From positions 4,698,676 through 4,762,675 of the forward strand of contig CM061223.1 of assembly GCA_030844895.1 (NCBI GenBank): a DNA stretch of 64,000 nucleotides, read 5' to 3'. Source of the stretch: Ambrosia x helenae (taxonomy: Eukaryota > Streptophyta > Magnoliopsida > Asterales > Asteraceae). Both the position numbers and the translations under genes were made by a program. The notes under the pieces were generated by a model. The model did not search any database. It saw only the letters and a program-made list of their open reading frames with translations, and was not told the origin of the DNA. Positions 1 to 11,961 of this stretch are shown here, piece by piece; within the stretch, counting starts at the first letter, position 1, and each line of letters opens with the position of its first letter.

Positions 1-517
1 CGGCATCACCAAGCCGGCCCTATGCCGGCTTCCCACCGATGGGCTAAGGACTACCTAGCTAGGCGCCGAGTATTCAGCCGACTTTTGTAACGCTAGATAA
101 AAGAATAGATATACGAGGTTAGTTTCATCAAGACTCGGAAGAGAGTTCCACAAGAAACATATTTATAGTGGAATGAATACAAGAGATTGCTGTATTACAA
201 CAATTATTCTTGCTATGGGTTGGATTACAAGATTTTGGAGATGACCAGACCTGCTGAGGAGGATGTGTGCTTTGGTGATACTTCGCACAACTCGGTTTAT
301 GGTTCATGGTCTTTGATGATCTTTTATTTTAGGATTGAGGTTACTTAATATTGTTTAGCCGTCGTGGTCGAATGGTTGCATGTCTAGACTTTTAGGTTGG
401 CATTGTTTTGTTTATGCATATTGCAATTTGCATATTGAGTCCCCATGGAAACTACTGAGTCCCCGTGGAATAAGTCCTTAGTAAATGGATGTACTTATCT
501 ATGATCCATTGATCCAC
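1..517. other. Unassigned flanking DNA
   Basis: No ORF or domain was recognised. The first 35 bases are GC-rich with inverted GCCGGC/GCCGGC words, and the rest is ordinary AT-rich DNA. It lies directly outside the Harbinger element that begins at 521. It could be the end of another element cut by the window edge, but nothing here proves that. Confidence 0.4.
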
Positions 518-777
518 TTAGGGGCTGTTTGTTTAGCCTCTTAATGATTCATTAAGAGGCTAGCCTCTTATTCGGACAGAGGCAAGCTTTTTTTGTTGCA
601 AAATTGGCACCTCTTAATGAAATGTTTTAAGTCTGAATCATTCAGACATATCCATATGCTGAATAAAACTCTTGCCAAAGATACCCTCACACAAAACAAA
701 CCCTTCTTCCACAAAAGAAACCATTCTTCCAAACCACCCAACCCTCCGCCCCCACCCCCTGTTCTCACCACCACCGC

Positions 778-843
778 CGCCGCACCACCCTCCTCCTCCT
801 CCCTCAGCGCCGCCGCACCACCCTCCTCCTCCTCCCTCAGCGC
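778..843 (+). repeat. 33-bp direct repeat, two copies, CCTCCT-rich
   Basis: Two adjacent copies of a unit with CGCCGCACCACC followed by a (TCC) run and CTCAG. They lie in the 5' part of the Harbinger element. They make a short Pro/Ser/Ala-rich reading frame (593-958) that resembles no known protein, and the stretch is probably untranslated leader or simple expansion. Confidence 0.7.
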
Positions 844-1190
844 CGCCCTCGTCTCCCCTGTTTCCTCCCTCCGAACAGGTATGTTTTCTTTTCTTTTTTT
901 TCTTTTTTTTTTGAAAAAATCTGATTTTGTTTATATTGTTTCAAGGTATGCATATTGATTATAAAAAAACCCAAATCTGATTATAAAGAAACCCAAATCT
1001 AGGGTTTCCACTCTAAACCCAAATCTGATTTTGTTTAAAGAATCAGGCGCCGTTTTTTTTTTTTTTTTTTTGAAAAATACTGATTTTGTTTAAACAACCC
1101 AAATCTGATTTTTTTTTATTTTTTCTGAAATTTTTTCTGTTACTTTTTTTTTATTTTTTTTTTCTGAATTTATTATTGATTATGCTTGAA

Positions 1191-1450
1191 TTGGTTTGTG
1201 TTTTTAGAAATAGGTTGTTCTATGTTAGATGTTGGTATGAAAAAAGATGCATGTTTTGGCTATGTTGTATGTTGATTGGTTTGTGCTTTTAGAAATAGGT
1301 TGTTCTATGTTATGGATGTTGGTATGAAAAAGATGCATGTTTTCTTTATGTTGTATGTTGATTGGTTTGTGCTTTTAGAAATAGGTTGTTCTATGTTATG
1401 GATGTTGGTATGAAAAAAGATGCATGTTTTCTTTATGTTGTATGTTGATT
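1191..1450 (+). repeat. Tandem repeat, three units of about 86 bp
   Basis: Units begin with TTGGTTTGTG at 1191, 1276 and 1362, and each continues through AGAAATAGGTTGTTCTATG and GATGCATGTTTT. Copies differ by a few substitutions. The array ends 14 bases before the Tekay insertion site inside the Harbinger element. No coding function is visible. Confidence 0.85.
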
Positions 1451-1464
1451 GTTAGTAGTTGTTA

Positions 1465-4400
1465 TGTAACAACCGGCAAAATTAAGGTAATTCCGTACTA
1501 ATTAATTAAACGCGATTAACGTAATTAACCGTAATTATGTGATGATTATTTAATTGAGGCCTTAGAAAGATAGAAGTTCCCAAATAATGCATAGGAATGC
1601 ATAAGTTTAATAGCAAAGCATGATAGGATCATGCGCAGGCAAAACTATCCGGTATGGACACTGGCGATTACCCGGTAAAACTTAAATAAGCGAAACGAAC
1701 TCCGGACACCCGGAATATAAAATAAATAATATTTTCACAAAATATAATGAGTTTTGGAAACCCAAAGCCATACGTGAAAGCTTATTGTACAAATCTCCCG
1801 GTAACGAATAAAGTGCGCGTACCGCACCCGATACGCGCGTAACACGTAATTTCACCCGGCAAAAGCCGAAATAAATTATCAGTAATTTAACTGGGCAAAA
1901 TTTAATGAATATTAACGGTATTTTAATATTAAGGCAACCCTCGGTTAAAATTCAAGAAATACCCGGGCGGTACCCGAAAGAAAGTAACTTAAACATAATA
2001 TGGAGTATTAATTAGCAAAGTGGACCCCACCAACCACCCTATAGGGGCCGGCCAAGGGCCCACATGAGTGGAGATTACTTGAGTTTTTCTTGTAAATCCA
2101 TAATATTATCACTAATGATTAGTATGCATGGAAGGTTATTGGGTAGGAGATTAACCAACACATCTCTCCCTCTCTCTCTCTAAAAACTCGGCCCACACAC
2201 CCTCTAAATCCCCAAGATTTTCAAAAATCTTTCACAAATCTTCCATAATATCACACTAAGATCTCTAACCAATCCTAGCAAGATACATATGATCCTTTGA
2301 AGATTAAGAGAGATAATATAATCACTTGGATGAACACTTGAAGAAATCACAAAAACTCTTCCCCTTTTTCTTCTCTTGGCCGTGAGTTTGCACCACCCCA
2401 CCAACATCTCTTTTTCAATTTTCATACCTCTAAATCATCTCTAGATCATCATTATTCAAAACCCCTTTTGTGTGTTCAAGAGCTTGGAGCATAACCCACT
2501 TGGAAGAACACATTAAACCTCACCCAAATCCAAGATCTTTGTCTTCCCTAGCCTTGAGCTAGTAGTAAGTCTTGCATTGTTTTATTACTTGAATGTTCAT
2601 ATTTTGTGCTATGAAAGCAAGTTGTACATTGTTGGGTAATAAAATAGATTTTATAAAAATAATGGGTTTTGTTAAAATAAAAATGGAAGAATAATAATAA
2701 CATTGATGAATCTTGGATTTATGTTAATAAATGTAATGTTTGAAGAAATGATGATGAAATACACATACACTTGAGAAAATGATGATTTGGGTATATTTAA
2801 TGAGAAGGACTTGAATGAGATGAAGATGATTCTAATCATCATAGGATGATATAATAATGTCAAAAAGATATTAAAATGAGTTAGAAAGCCATAGGTGAAA
2901 AAGTTCCATCTTCAAAGTCCACTCACTTGGATGAGTGAAAAATGGATATTTTGGATAAAAATATGGAATAAACATGTTAATGACATCTAGGATGGATTAG
3001 AAGATCATTAAAAGTGAAAAGAAGTAAAAACAACTAAGCATTAAGAAAATGGTTCTTCAAAGTCCACTAAAGTGGAAGAAAAATATTAACTTTGAAAGTT
3101 AGGGTGAAAAATGCAACAAGTATAAGTTAAAGGACTAATATGGCAACTTTGGAAGTTGAGGGACTAAAATAAATATTTTAGAAACTATTAGTCCAAAAAC
3201 ACAATAATGGAAAGATTGGTGTCAAAAAGTGTAAGTAATAATTTTACAAGGTAGATTTGGTAAATACTAGTAGCATACTTGGGCATTTTATGTAAAAAGT
3301 ATATTTTTATAAAATGGAAGTTTTATAAAAATAAAAGGAGTAACGCAAGTATTTTATAAGATAAGATTTCATAAAATAAAGACTTGGGAAGACTTGTACA
3401 AAAATAGGATACTTTTATATAAATGGGAATATAAAAGTATCGGAAACATTTTTAGTAACAAGTTGGACGAGTCGGGCTAAAACGTACAAAGTATATTTTT
3501 CCAAGAAATAAACGTTCGGAATCGGAAGTAGGAACAATACTTCCATGAGAACGCGCAACGGAAATAAATATGAAAAACGCTAACTAACGAACTTAGTTAC
3601 ACGAACCAACGTAAACGGTCATATAAGAAAGATGCCATTACGACAAAGATAAAAATATACATATATATTTTAAGAAAGTAAAATATATATAACAAGGGTG
3701 AAACGTGCGACGCACTTTCCTAAGTGTAGAAAGAATATTCGTGGGAAAGGAGAAACATAACGTAACAAATTAAAAACGCTAAACGACACATGAACTTAAC
3801 AAGTAGTATCCACGCGAGGGTATATGTACATATACTCGTTTTCGACGAAATTCTAGTATATCTATTTGAATGGGAAAATAGATATGCGAGAAGGAAAACC
3901 GAGACGAGTAGGTGGAATATATCTACGAACGCGTGAATACCGACAAGATCCTAGTACATTTATTTAAATGGGAAAATAAATGTATGGTGTGGTAAGTCTA
4001 GTCGGGCGTTAAGATTATGTTACCAAACGACAAGAACTTAGCATATTTATTTAAATGGGAAAATAAATATGTGGCAAAGTGAGTCGGGTCGGATAATAAG
4101 AAATCACATTATATCGAGCGAAACGATCCTAAGTATAATTATTTAAATGGGAAAATAATTATACGTTGGGTAGAGTCGTGTCGAGTATAACATTGTACAA
4201 GTCATAAAGAATATTAATGAGAATAATATATGACTTGTAAGGAAAGGGTAATCCATCGCCATTGAACCTAGGATACGAAACTATTAAACGGGAATTGGGA
4301 TAAAGACGTGGTCGGGAAGTTGGGTGTACAACTTGCCAAGGCACATACACCATAGGTGTAAGTGACTTATACGCCTAGAACCTTTGTAGGTGCGGGATCA

Positions 4401-5197
4401 CAAACTTTACTATTTTCTTCTTTGAGCCGAGCACAGTTACAGGTGAGTCTCACGGCCCCATTTCTAAACTATTTAACGTTTTTACGGGGGAAAGATATGT
4501 TGGGATTGTATGACGGGTTGGATACTTGAGTAAAGATCGCCACTCGGGGTTGAGACCTCCCCACTATAATCATTAATTCAGGAAAGAGAAACCAAAGGAA
4601 TATTTGAATAGTACTATTGGTGCCTGACAAGGCCCACCCCTAATCGATAGCGTCGATTATGCATCGGCGTATGCCTGGGGTGCACTTATTCTGAAATAAA
4701 GTCGTAGGAATACCGAGTAACGACTTGGGGCGGGGGCATTATTAATTGTCTTGGTTTGGTTATAGGCTCAAGTAAATTGTAGGACTTTGCAACTCCTATA
4801 AATGTCATAACAAGGATATTCCCACTTTATAAAGATTTATTAAATTAAAACCTGTGAACTCACCAATATTTATATATTGACGATTTTTCAAACATATCTT
4901 TCAGGTAATTGAATGATGGAAGTTAGCATGGCGAGCAGGGTCGGGGATATCTCCAAGTTGGGCGTTGGGAATGTCATAAAAGGGTCTCATCTCTTTATTC
5001 CATGGACTTAGGGATAAAGGGAGGAGCCTCCTTATTAATTTCAAAAACAATTTATAATTATGTACGGATAATTTGACATGATTATTAGCATTGAATAAAT
5101 GCCCGTTTCTTTAATTACTATTGTGGTTTGCATTAATCTTGGCTTAATACTTTTGAACCGTCGCGCCACGTGTTTCCGCCATAGGCGTGGTGTGACA
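1465..5197 (+). repeat. Tekay 5' LTR
   Basis: Begins TGTAACAACCGG and ends GTGTGACA, with TG...CA boundaries matching the 3' copy. It should contain the pol II promoter and R region. A CT-rich tract (about 2165-2182) followed by AT-rich leader-like sequence lies near 2.2 kb. No single TATA box stands out enough to call. Small ORFs in the LTR, present in both copies, have no protein signature. Confidence 0.97.
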
Positions 5198-5202
5198 GAA
5201 AG

Positions 5203-5215
5203 TGGTATCAGAGCC
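5203..5215 (+). other. Primer-binding site, initiator-Met tRNA
   Basis: TGGTATCAGAGCC lies five bases after the 5' LTR. It complements the 3' end of plant initiator methionine tRNA, the standard primer for minus-strand synthesis in chromoviruses. Confidence 0.95.
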
Positions 5216-5359
5216 AAGGTTATAGCGAATTAGCATTTTTAAAATCTAAACTATAACCGGATTTGGTTCAAAAACTTTCAAAATAAATGCGAAACGCAAT
5301 AAAATAAATTTTTCCAACGACCATTTGGGTATATGGAGATTCCGACCAAGCTAGCCATG

Positions 5360-5468
5360 GTAAGTATACGTATTATTTTTGCGTTAGAAGGTTAGGAAGA
5401 GTACCGTAGATATGTGCCTTAACTACCTAACGAATAATACTTAAATATTAGTACGGTTCTTTTGCCAG
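5360..5468 (+). other. Candidate leader intron upstream of the extra ORF
   Basis: A strong donor (GTAAGTAT at 5360) and a pyrimidine-rich acceptor (CTTTTGCCAG ending 5468) bracket 109 AT-rich bases. The first ATG of the extra ORF lies one base after the acceptor. The exon before the donor ends in an ATG whose spliced frame soon stops, so if spliced it would form a short overlapping upstream ORF. Only the sequence signals support this. Confidence 0.4.
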
Positions 5469-5469
5469 G

Positions 5470-6621
5470 ATGTCAGACGCAGGGAGCGTAGCACCGAGCT
5501 ACGACAGTAGCCTTCAGATCATCCCAGCACCGCCAGCAGAGCCGATCGAGGTGGTGATACTCGATCCCGAGGATGACGAGATGGAGGTTGATGCCGCCAT
5601 GGAGGGCGCCGACGGAGATAGCTCCGACGAGACAGACCCGAGCGAGGACCCAGCGTGGGCCCCCGCTGGAGGCGACATGGCCGCCGTGGCCGACCTACCG
5701 ATGGCCGAGGCTGACTTGCCTCTAGTGCCATTCCAGGCAGCACCACTGCCAGCACTTCCCATCCGAGCCGTCAGGGACTTCCCTGTAGGTTGTGCAGGTC
5801 CTTCGAGACCTATCCCTACACAGTCGGAGACTGTTGAGTCTCCATACGACCGACGCGCACCTGTCGATCGTGAGCCCTTACCCACCCCACCTATCCCCGT
5901 TCCCTCAGGCATGAGACTCGTGCCTGTCTGCCGAGGACACAACGGGTGGATATCTGATGACTCCGATGATGAGTCGACTGCATCGGTAGAGCACATTGCT
6001 GTGCCGATCCCACCAGCAGACCAGGAGGAACACGTCGCTCCGATGATAGGGCATGCTACCACTACCCCAGCCACCCTACCCGCCATGCCCGAGCCCGTAC
6101 CGCAGGATGGGCCAGCTTCTACTGGCCACATCCTTGAGGGCAGCTCAGCCCGCAGTTCTGAGCTACACAGAGCAGGTTTGGCAGCTCACGCCACTGCTAG
6201 CCCTCCCACCCCTACCACTGTGATATCCGCTCCAGAGTGGGTCGCTGTCACCCAGCCTCTCATGGTCCCACTCGCCGAGCTTATAGTCCCCTCACCCATA
6301 TCCATGACACTACCCATCACCACTTTTCCCACACTACCACCCCTACCCGAGATGCTCCCTACACCACCACCTGCACCATTCACTATGGATGCAGGAGCTC
6401 CTTTTCTGATACCCCCATTTACACCGTATACCTTAGGTGCGGGAGACCCGTACCAGTACCACCCTACTGCTTCACCGGACTACCGGGCTTTGCCCCACCC
6501 TTCACACCCCTACCCATACCCGATATCGTCGGCCCGTCCCAGCCGACGTAAACTGACATCCCCGGGCCGTCGCAGCCCCACGGGATGGCCCCACTGTCAG
6601 GACCCGCATGGTCCACGGTGA
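5470..6621 (+). CDS. Extra 5' ORF of the Tekay element, proline-rich, function unknown
   Basis: A 383-residue frame between the primer-binding site and gag, on the same strand as gag-pol. The N-terminal 65 residues are very acidic (EDDEMEVD, DSSDETDPSED), and the rest is Pro/Ala/Thr-rich and low in complexity. Near the end are Tyr/Pro/His motifs such as TLGAGDPYQYHPTASPDYRA. I see no catalytic domain. Comparable acidic, Pro-rich leader ORFs are, to my recollection, found in some large Asteraceae gypsy elements, but their role is unknown. The last 20-odd residues (RRKLTSPGRRSPTGW...) look like out-of-frame translation. A better C-terminus continues in another frame from about 6552, so a 1- or 2-base frameshift near 6552-6621 probably truncated this protein. 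An alternative is programmed frameshifting. Confidence 0.6.
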   Translation: MSDAGSVAPSYDSSLQIIPAPPAEPIEVVILDPEDDEMEVDAAMEGADGDSSDETDPSEDPAWAPAGGDMAAVADLPMAEADLPLVPFQAAPLPALPIRAVRDFPVGCAGPSRPIPTQSETVESPYDRRAPVDREPLPTPPIPVPSGMRLVPVCRGHNGWISDDSDDESTASVEHIAVPIPPADQEEHVAPMIGHATTTPATLPAMPEPVPQDGPASTGHILEGSSARSSELHRAGLAAHATASPPTPTTVISAPEWVAVTQPLMVPLAELIVPSPISMTLPITTFPTLPPLPEMLPTPPPAPFTMDAGAPFLIPPFTPYTLGAGDPYQYHPTASPDYRALPHPSHPYPYPISSARPSRRKLTSPGRRSPTGWPHCQDPHGPR

Positions 6622-6905
6622 TCTCACTGGAGAGAGATTTCCAGACCCTCACCGACACGGTGCAGCGCACCGTGAGTCAGATGGAGCAGCAGGCCCAGCT
6701 CATGTGGGCCAGGATCATTGATGCCAGGGACGCACTGGCACATTATGCTGAGGAGTTGCTGAGCATGGACGCTCATTGTGGTATTACGGGCGACGCACAC
6801 TTTGCGCATCGCCAATTCTTGTACGATCGCATTATGGCGATCAGTATGACCATTAGCATGTGCGCACCCCAGTACCAGTACCCGCCGCCGCCGCCACCAC
6901 AGTAG
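6552..6905 (+). pseudogene. C-terminal part of the extra ORF in a shifted frame
   Basis: The open frame from 6552 (first ATG at 6585) to 6905 encodes a 106-residue segment of different character. It is a likely coiled coil with regular hydrophobic spacing (SLERDFQTLTDTVQRTVSQM), then a second helical stretch, ending in a Pro run. It overlaps the end of the 5470-6621 frame and has no start context of its own. I infer it is the natural C-terminus of that ORF, disconnected by a frameshift. Coiled coils commonly mediate self-assembly, which would suit a structural role beside Gag, but that is speculation. Confidence 0.55.
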
Positions 6906-6943
6906 CGATACATCAGGGACGCTTGGGAGATCACTTACGGACA

Positions 6944-6975
<32 letters not shown>

Positions 6976-7339
6976 TGATAGCACAGCATGGGTTATAGCA
7001 CCCATCTGCATTTTTGCCTAGTCGAGCGGGATTGTGCCGGTATATGACATTATGTTTCTAGTATATTTCAAAGGAGCAATGTATGAGGAAGGTATCCTCG
7101 GTTTTTGTTATTATGAACAAATCATTGTACTCATGGTATTGAAATTAATAAAAAATTTGTTATGGTAAAATATGTGTTGTGATTGTCTACGATTATTATT
7201 ACTTGTTCCGTTTATATTGTGATTGTAGGATGTGATTATTATTGTGTTCGTATGTTGTGTTGTTGTTTATACTATATATGTGACGATATTGTATGAATGA
7301 TCGCCAAAATTAACCTTTGATATTGATTATTGAAGAAAC
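6906..7339 (+). other. Spacer between extra ORF and gag
   Basis: Non-coding, about 430 bases. It holds a (TAG)n microsatellite at 6944-6975, then a GT-rich and AT-rich stretch leading to the gag ATG. No promoter could be called with confidence. Confidence 0.6.
6944..6975 (+). repeat. (TAG)n microsatellite
   Basis: About ten and a half uninterrupted TAG units, 39 bases after the stop of the coiled-coil frame. Confidence 0.95.
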
Positions 7340-10300
7340 ATGGCACCAGCCACCAGAAGCAACAGTGGAAATGAAAGACTGCCCACGACACCCGAGGAGC
7401 TTGAAACCCTAGTTTCGGGACGTATCGCCCAAGCTCTCGCAGAACACAATGCCACGCGCACCGAAAGGTCGCGAGACCGAACCGGGAGCGACAGACGCGA
7501 AACCTTCCCTACTGGTAAGGAGACTTCGGGTATATACGACAGGAGCCCTCGTAAAACTCCTACCTTATATAATATGTTGCTTTATTATTGCAGAAACGGC
7601 CTCACGAGAACGTGGCTGCACGTTCAAAGCTTTCCTGGACTGCAAACCACTCAACTTCAGCGGCACTGAAGGTTCTGTCGGACTAGTCAAGTGGTTCGAG
7701 AAGACCGAAGCCGTGATCCGTATTAGCAGTTGTACCCCGCGACAGGCTGTCATGTACGCCACTAACCTGTTTCTGGACCAAGTTCTAACCTGGTGGAACA
7801 ACCAAGTGCAGACACTGGGAGATGATGCTGCTTACTCCTTGTCATGGTTGGAGTTGAAAGAACTAATGATCGCCGAGTACTGCCCGGCAAGTGAAGTACA
7901 GAAGCTAGAGACTGAGTTCTGGAACCTCGCCATGGTTGGATCGGACGTAGCTGGTTACACGTCCAGATTCCATGACCTCTCCCGGTTAGTGCCTCGTCTG
8001 GTCACCCCGGAAAGCAAGAAGGTGGAAAGATACCTCTTCGGACTGGCACCACAGATACGCGGCATGGTCACTGCTTCCAAACCCACAACCATGCGCGAAG
8101 CTATCGACCTCGCCTTAAGCCTCACTGAAGACGCCATCCGAATGGGCACTCTAATCCGGAAAGTATCAGGGTTGAAGCTTACTGAGTCCAGCAGTGTTGA
8201 GGGTAAGAATCTGGGTACAAGTTCAGTCGTTGGGTCAAGCGAACAGGGAAATAGGCCAAGGTTTGGGAAGCGTAAGCGCGATGAAAGGAAAAAGGATGGA
8301 TCATCAGGTTCAGGGAAGAAGGGAAAAGGGTATGTGGCCACTGGACGTGGAAATAATGGAAAGCAAGGTTATCAGGGCAGGAACGAAGTGATCTGCGGTA
8401 AGTGCCGTCGTTCGGGGCACAAGACAGAAGACTGCAGATCGGGAGCGCCAAAGAACGGTGGAGCGAGGCCCTGTTTCTCATGTGGATCGCTCGATCATTG
8501 GAAGAGGGACTGCCCCAAACTTAACAACCAAGCCCGTGGGCGGGCGTTCGTGATTGGTGCCGGTGACGCACGACAAGACCCTAATGTGGTCACTGGTACG
8601 TTCCCTCTAAATGGTCATTATGCTTCAGTATTGTTTGATACTGGCGCTGATTTTAGCTTCGTATCTGTCGAATTTAAAAGATTACTTGGTTTAAAGACTA
8701 GTAAGCTAGACACACCATACTCTATCGAACTAGCTAACGGTAAGACTATAGAAACTCGAGAGGTAGCGAAGGATTGTAAGTTGGATCTCCGTGGTCATGA
8801 GTTTGGCATTGATCTATTGCCAGTCGTACTGGGTAGCTTCGACATAGTCGTTGGCATGGATTGGCTATCCGCACACCGCGCCATCGTCGTGTGCAACGAC
8901 AAAGTAATTCAAGTTCCCCTCGCAAGCGGTGAAACCCTATCGATCCAAGGGGAAAGGCGTGGAACACCATTAAGAATTATTACCAGCATGAAAGCCAGGA
9001 AATGCCTAAGGAAAGGTCTCGTCGCATTCTTGGCGCACGTAGTAGACAAGAAGGCCGACGAGCGAAAGCTTGAAGACATTCCGATAGCCAGAGACTTTCC
9101 AGATGTGTTCCCAGAAGATTTGTCGGGATTGCCACCACCCCGACAAGTCGAGTTTCGCATCGACCTTGTTCCAGGAGCAGCGCCGGTAGCGCGATCGCCA
9201 TATCGTCTAGCTCCTTCTGAGATGCAGGAACTGTCTGGTCAACTGCAGGAGTTGTTGGACAAAGGTTTCATAAGACCAAGCTTCTCACCCTGGGGAGCTC
9301 CCGTCTTATTCGTGAAGAAGAAGGATGGCACTTTTCGAATGTGCATCGACTATCGAGAACTGAACAAGCTAACTATTAAAAATCGCTATCCTCTTCCCAG
9401 GATCGACGATTTGTTTGATCAGCTTCAAGGATCCAGTTTCTACTCCAAGATCGATCTAAGGTCCAGCTATCATCAGTTGCGTATTCAGGAAGAAGACGTG
9501 CCAAAAACAGCATTCAGGACTCGTTACGGGCACTATGAGTTTCTGGTTATGCCATTCGGCCTAACCAACGCACCAGCTGTTTTTATGGACTTGATGAACC
9601 GAGTGTGTAAGCCATACTTGGACAAATTCGTCATCGTCTTCATTGATGATATCTTGATCTACCCACGCACTAAGGAAGAACACGAGGATCATCTTCGGTT
9701 AATCCTCGAGGTACTACGCAAGGAGAAACTCTATGCTAAGTTTTCGAAATGTGACTTTTGGATTCGAGAGGTTCACTTTTTAGGCCACGTAGTGAATGAA
9801 AAGGGTATACATGTCGATCCCGCCAAGATCGAAGCAATCAAGAATTGGGACGCCCCTAGGACGCCTACTGAAGTACGACAATTTCTTGGCCTTGCGGGTT
9901 ACTACAGAAGGTTCATCGAGAACTTTTCTAAAATAGCACAGTCTTTAACCATGCTAACCCAAAAGGATAAGAAGTTTGAATGGACGGAAAGGCAGGAAGC
10001 AGTGTTTCAGTTGCTGAAGGATAAGTTATGTGGCGCACCGATACTATCACTCCCCGATGGTACGGAAGACTTCGTAGTTTACTGTGACGCCTCTCATCAG
10101 GGATTGGGTTGTGTATTGATGCAGCGAGAGAAGGTCATAGCCTATGCTTCCAGACAGCTAAAACTTCACGAGAAGAACTACACCACACATGATCTGGAAC
10201 TAGGAGCCGTGGTATTCGCACTCAAGATATGGAGACATTATCTGTACGGAACCAAGTGTACGATCTTCACTGACCATAAAAGTTTGCAGCACATCTTTGA

Positions 10301-11927
10301 CCAAAAGGAATTAAACATGCGACAACGGCGATGGGTCGAACTATTGAACGATTACGATTGTGAGATAAAGTACCATCCCGGGAAGGCAAACGTTGTAGCC
10401 GACGCCTTGAGTCGCAAGGAACGGGTTAAGCCATTGCGTGTCCGAGCTTTGGGTCTAACCATCCACACGAACCTGACCGACCGGATTCGTGAAGCTCAAA
10501 CTAACGCTCTTAAACCCGAGAATGTCAAAGGTGAAAGATTGCGGAAGATGGTTGATTCACTGGAGTCAAAAGCGGATCAAGCTCTGTATTTCATGAATAG
10601 AATTTGGGTACCAGTGTACGGTGGATTGCGTGAACTGGTATTGGCCGAAGCCCACAGTTCGCGATATTCGGTTCACCCTGGAGCAGACAAGATGTTCCAT
10701 GATCTAAAGGAATTTTACTGGTGGCCAAATTTCAAGAGGGATATAGCGGCGTATGTTGCGCGATGTTTGACTTGCGCGAAGGTCAAGGCCGAGCATCAGA
10801 GACCATCCGGTTTGCTCCAGCAACCGGAAATACCGGAATGGAAATGGGAAAGGATCACTATGGATTTCATTACCAAGTTGCCCAGGACAACAAGCGGCCA
10901 TGACATGATCTGGGTAATCGTTGATCGATTGACAAAATCTACACACTTCCTCCCCATTCGCGAAACGGATAAGTTGGAGAAACTGACCCGTTTGTATATT
11001 AAGGAAGTTGTGTCGAAGCACGGTGTACCTATTTCCATCATCTCCGATCGAGATAGTCGTTTCACCTCAAGATTTTGGGAGAGTTTAAATGAAGCCCTCG
11101 GTACTCGCCTTGACATGAGTACCGCATATCATCCACAAACCGATGGGCAGAGTGAACGGACCATCCAGACCTTGGGAGATATGCTACGGGCATGCGCAAT
11201 CGATTTCAGCGGAAATTGGGATACACACTTGCCACTGGTAGAGTTTTCGTATAACAACAGTTACCACACAAGCATTCAAGCTGCACCTTTTGAAGCTCTA
11301 TATGGACGCAAGTGTAGATCGCCTCTATGTTGGGCCGAAGTTGGCGAAAAGCAACTTACCGGGCCCGAAATTGTTCAAGAAACGACGGATAAGGTCTTTC
11401 TGATAAGAGAACGTCTCAAAGCGGCACGTGACCGACAGAAAAGCTACGCGGACATGAGGAGGAAGCCTTTGGAATTTCAAGTCGGAGACAGGGTCCTACT
11501 AAAGGTGTCACCTTGGAAAGGTGTCGCGCGCTTTGGGAAGCGCGGAAAACTAAACCCACGATATGTTGGACCATTTGAAATCCTGTCCAGAGTAGGCCCC
11601 GTAGCATACAAGCTCAAGTTACCACAAGAACTTAACGGTGTACATGACACGTTCCACGTGTCGAACTTGAAAAAGTGCTTATCCGACGAAACCCTCATCA
11701 TCCCCGCAGACGAAATCCACATTGACGACAAGTTACACTTCGTCGAAGAACAAATCGAAGTAACCGATTGGAAGGTCCAAAAGTTAAGACGCAGTAAGAT
11801 CAGGTTGGTCAAAGTGCGTTGGAATGCCAAGCGTGGACCGGAGTTCACGTGGGAGCGGCTGGACAGGATGAAGCAAAAGTATCCCGCCCTATTCGAGAAG
11901 ACCCCTATACCGGAGAGCTCGAAGTGA
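7340..11927 (+). CDS. Tekay gag-pol polyprotein, two exons
   Basis: Encodes the structural and enzymatic proteins of the retrotransposon. Exon 1 (7340-7514) begins MAPATRSNSGNE and holds a helix (PEELETLVSGRIAQALAEH) typical of Gag N-termini. Exon 2 (7594-11927) continues with retrotransposon Gag, two CCHC zinc knuckles (8394-8435, 8472-8513) and aspartic protease DTGA (8637-8648). Reverse transcriptase has FIDD at 9639-9650. RNase H has Asp 10086, Glu 10197 and Asp 10272. Integrase has an HHCC zinc region and a catalytic Asp 10863, Asp 11046, Glu 11154 (D-35-E spacing). The C-terminus is a chromodomain (about 11740-11900), which targets integration to modified chromatin. There is no stop or frameshift in exon 2. 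Without splicing, translation could start at 7449 instead, but this would lose the typical N-terminus. Gag and Pol share one frame, with no stop between them. Probably still competent. Confidence 0.93.
7515..7593 (+). other. Predicted 79-nt intron inside gag
   Basis: Donor ACTG|GTAAGG and acceptor TTTATTATTGCAG|AA. Length 79 is not a multiple of three, and its removal moves the reading frame from that of the ATG at 7340 exactly into the gag-pol frame, giving ...FPT-E-TASRERGCTFKAF. It has no in-frame stop in the gag-pol frame, so an unspliced RNA still encodes most of gag from a later ATG. The link between a gag-like N-terminus and the gag core is the main support. Confidence 0.72.
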
Positions 11928-11948
11928 ATTCCGGGACGGAATTCTCTT

Positions 11949-11961
11949 AACGGGGGGAGAA
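11949..11961 (+). other. Tekay polypurine tract
   Basis: AACGGGGGGAGAA lies directly before the 3' LTR, as needed to prime plus-strand synthesis. Confidence 0.93.

Noticed and set aside
593..958. Pro/Ser-rich 121-codon ORF near the Harbinger 5' end
   Set aside because: Formed by a duplicated CCTCCT-rich unit; no similarity to Harbinger proteins; probably leader.
5514..6131. 205-codon minus-strand ORF
   Set aside because: Antisense shadow of the GC-rich extra ORF; only Gly/Ser/Ala-rich, no domain.
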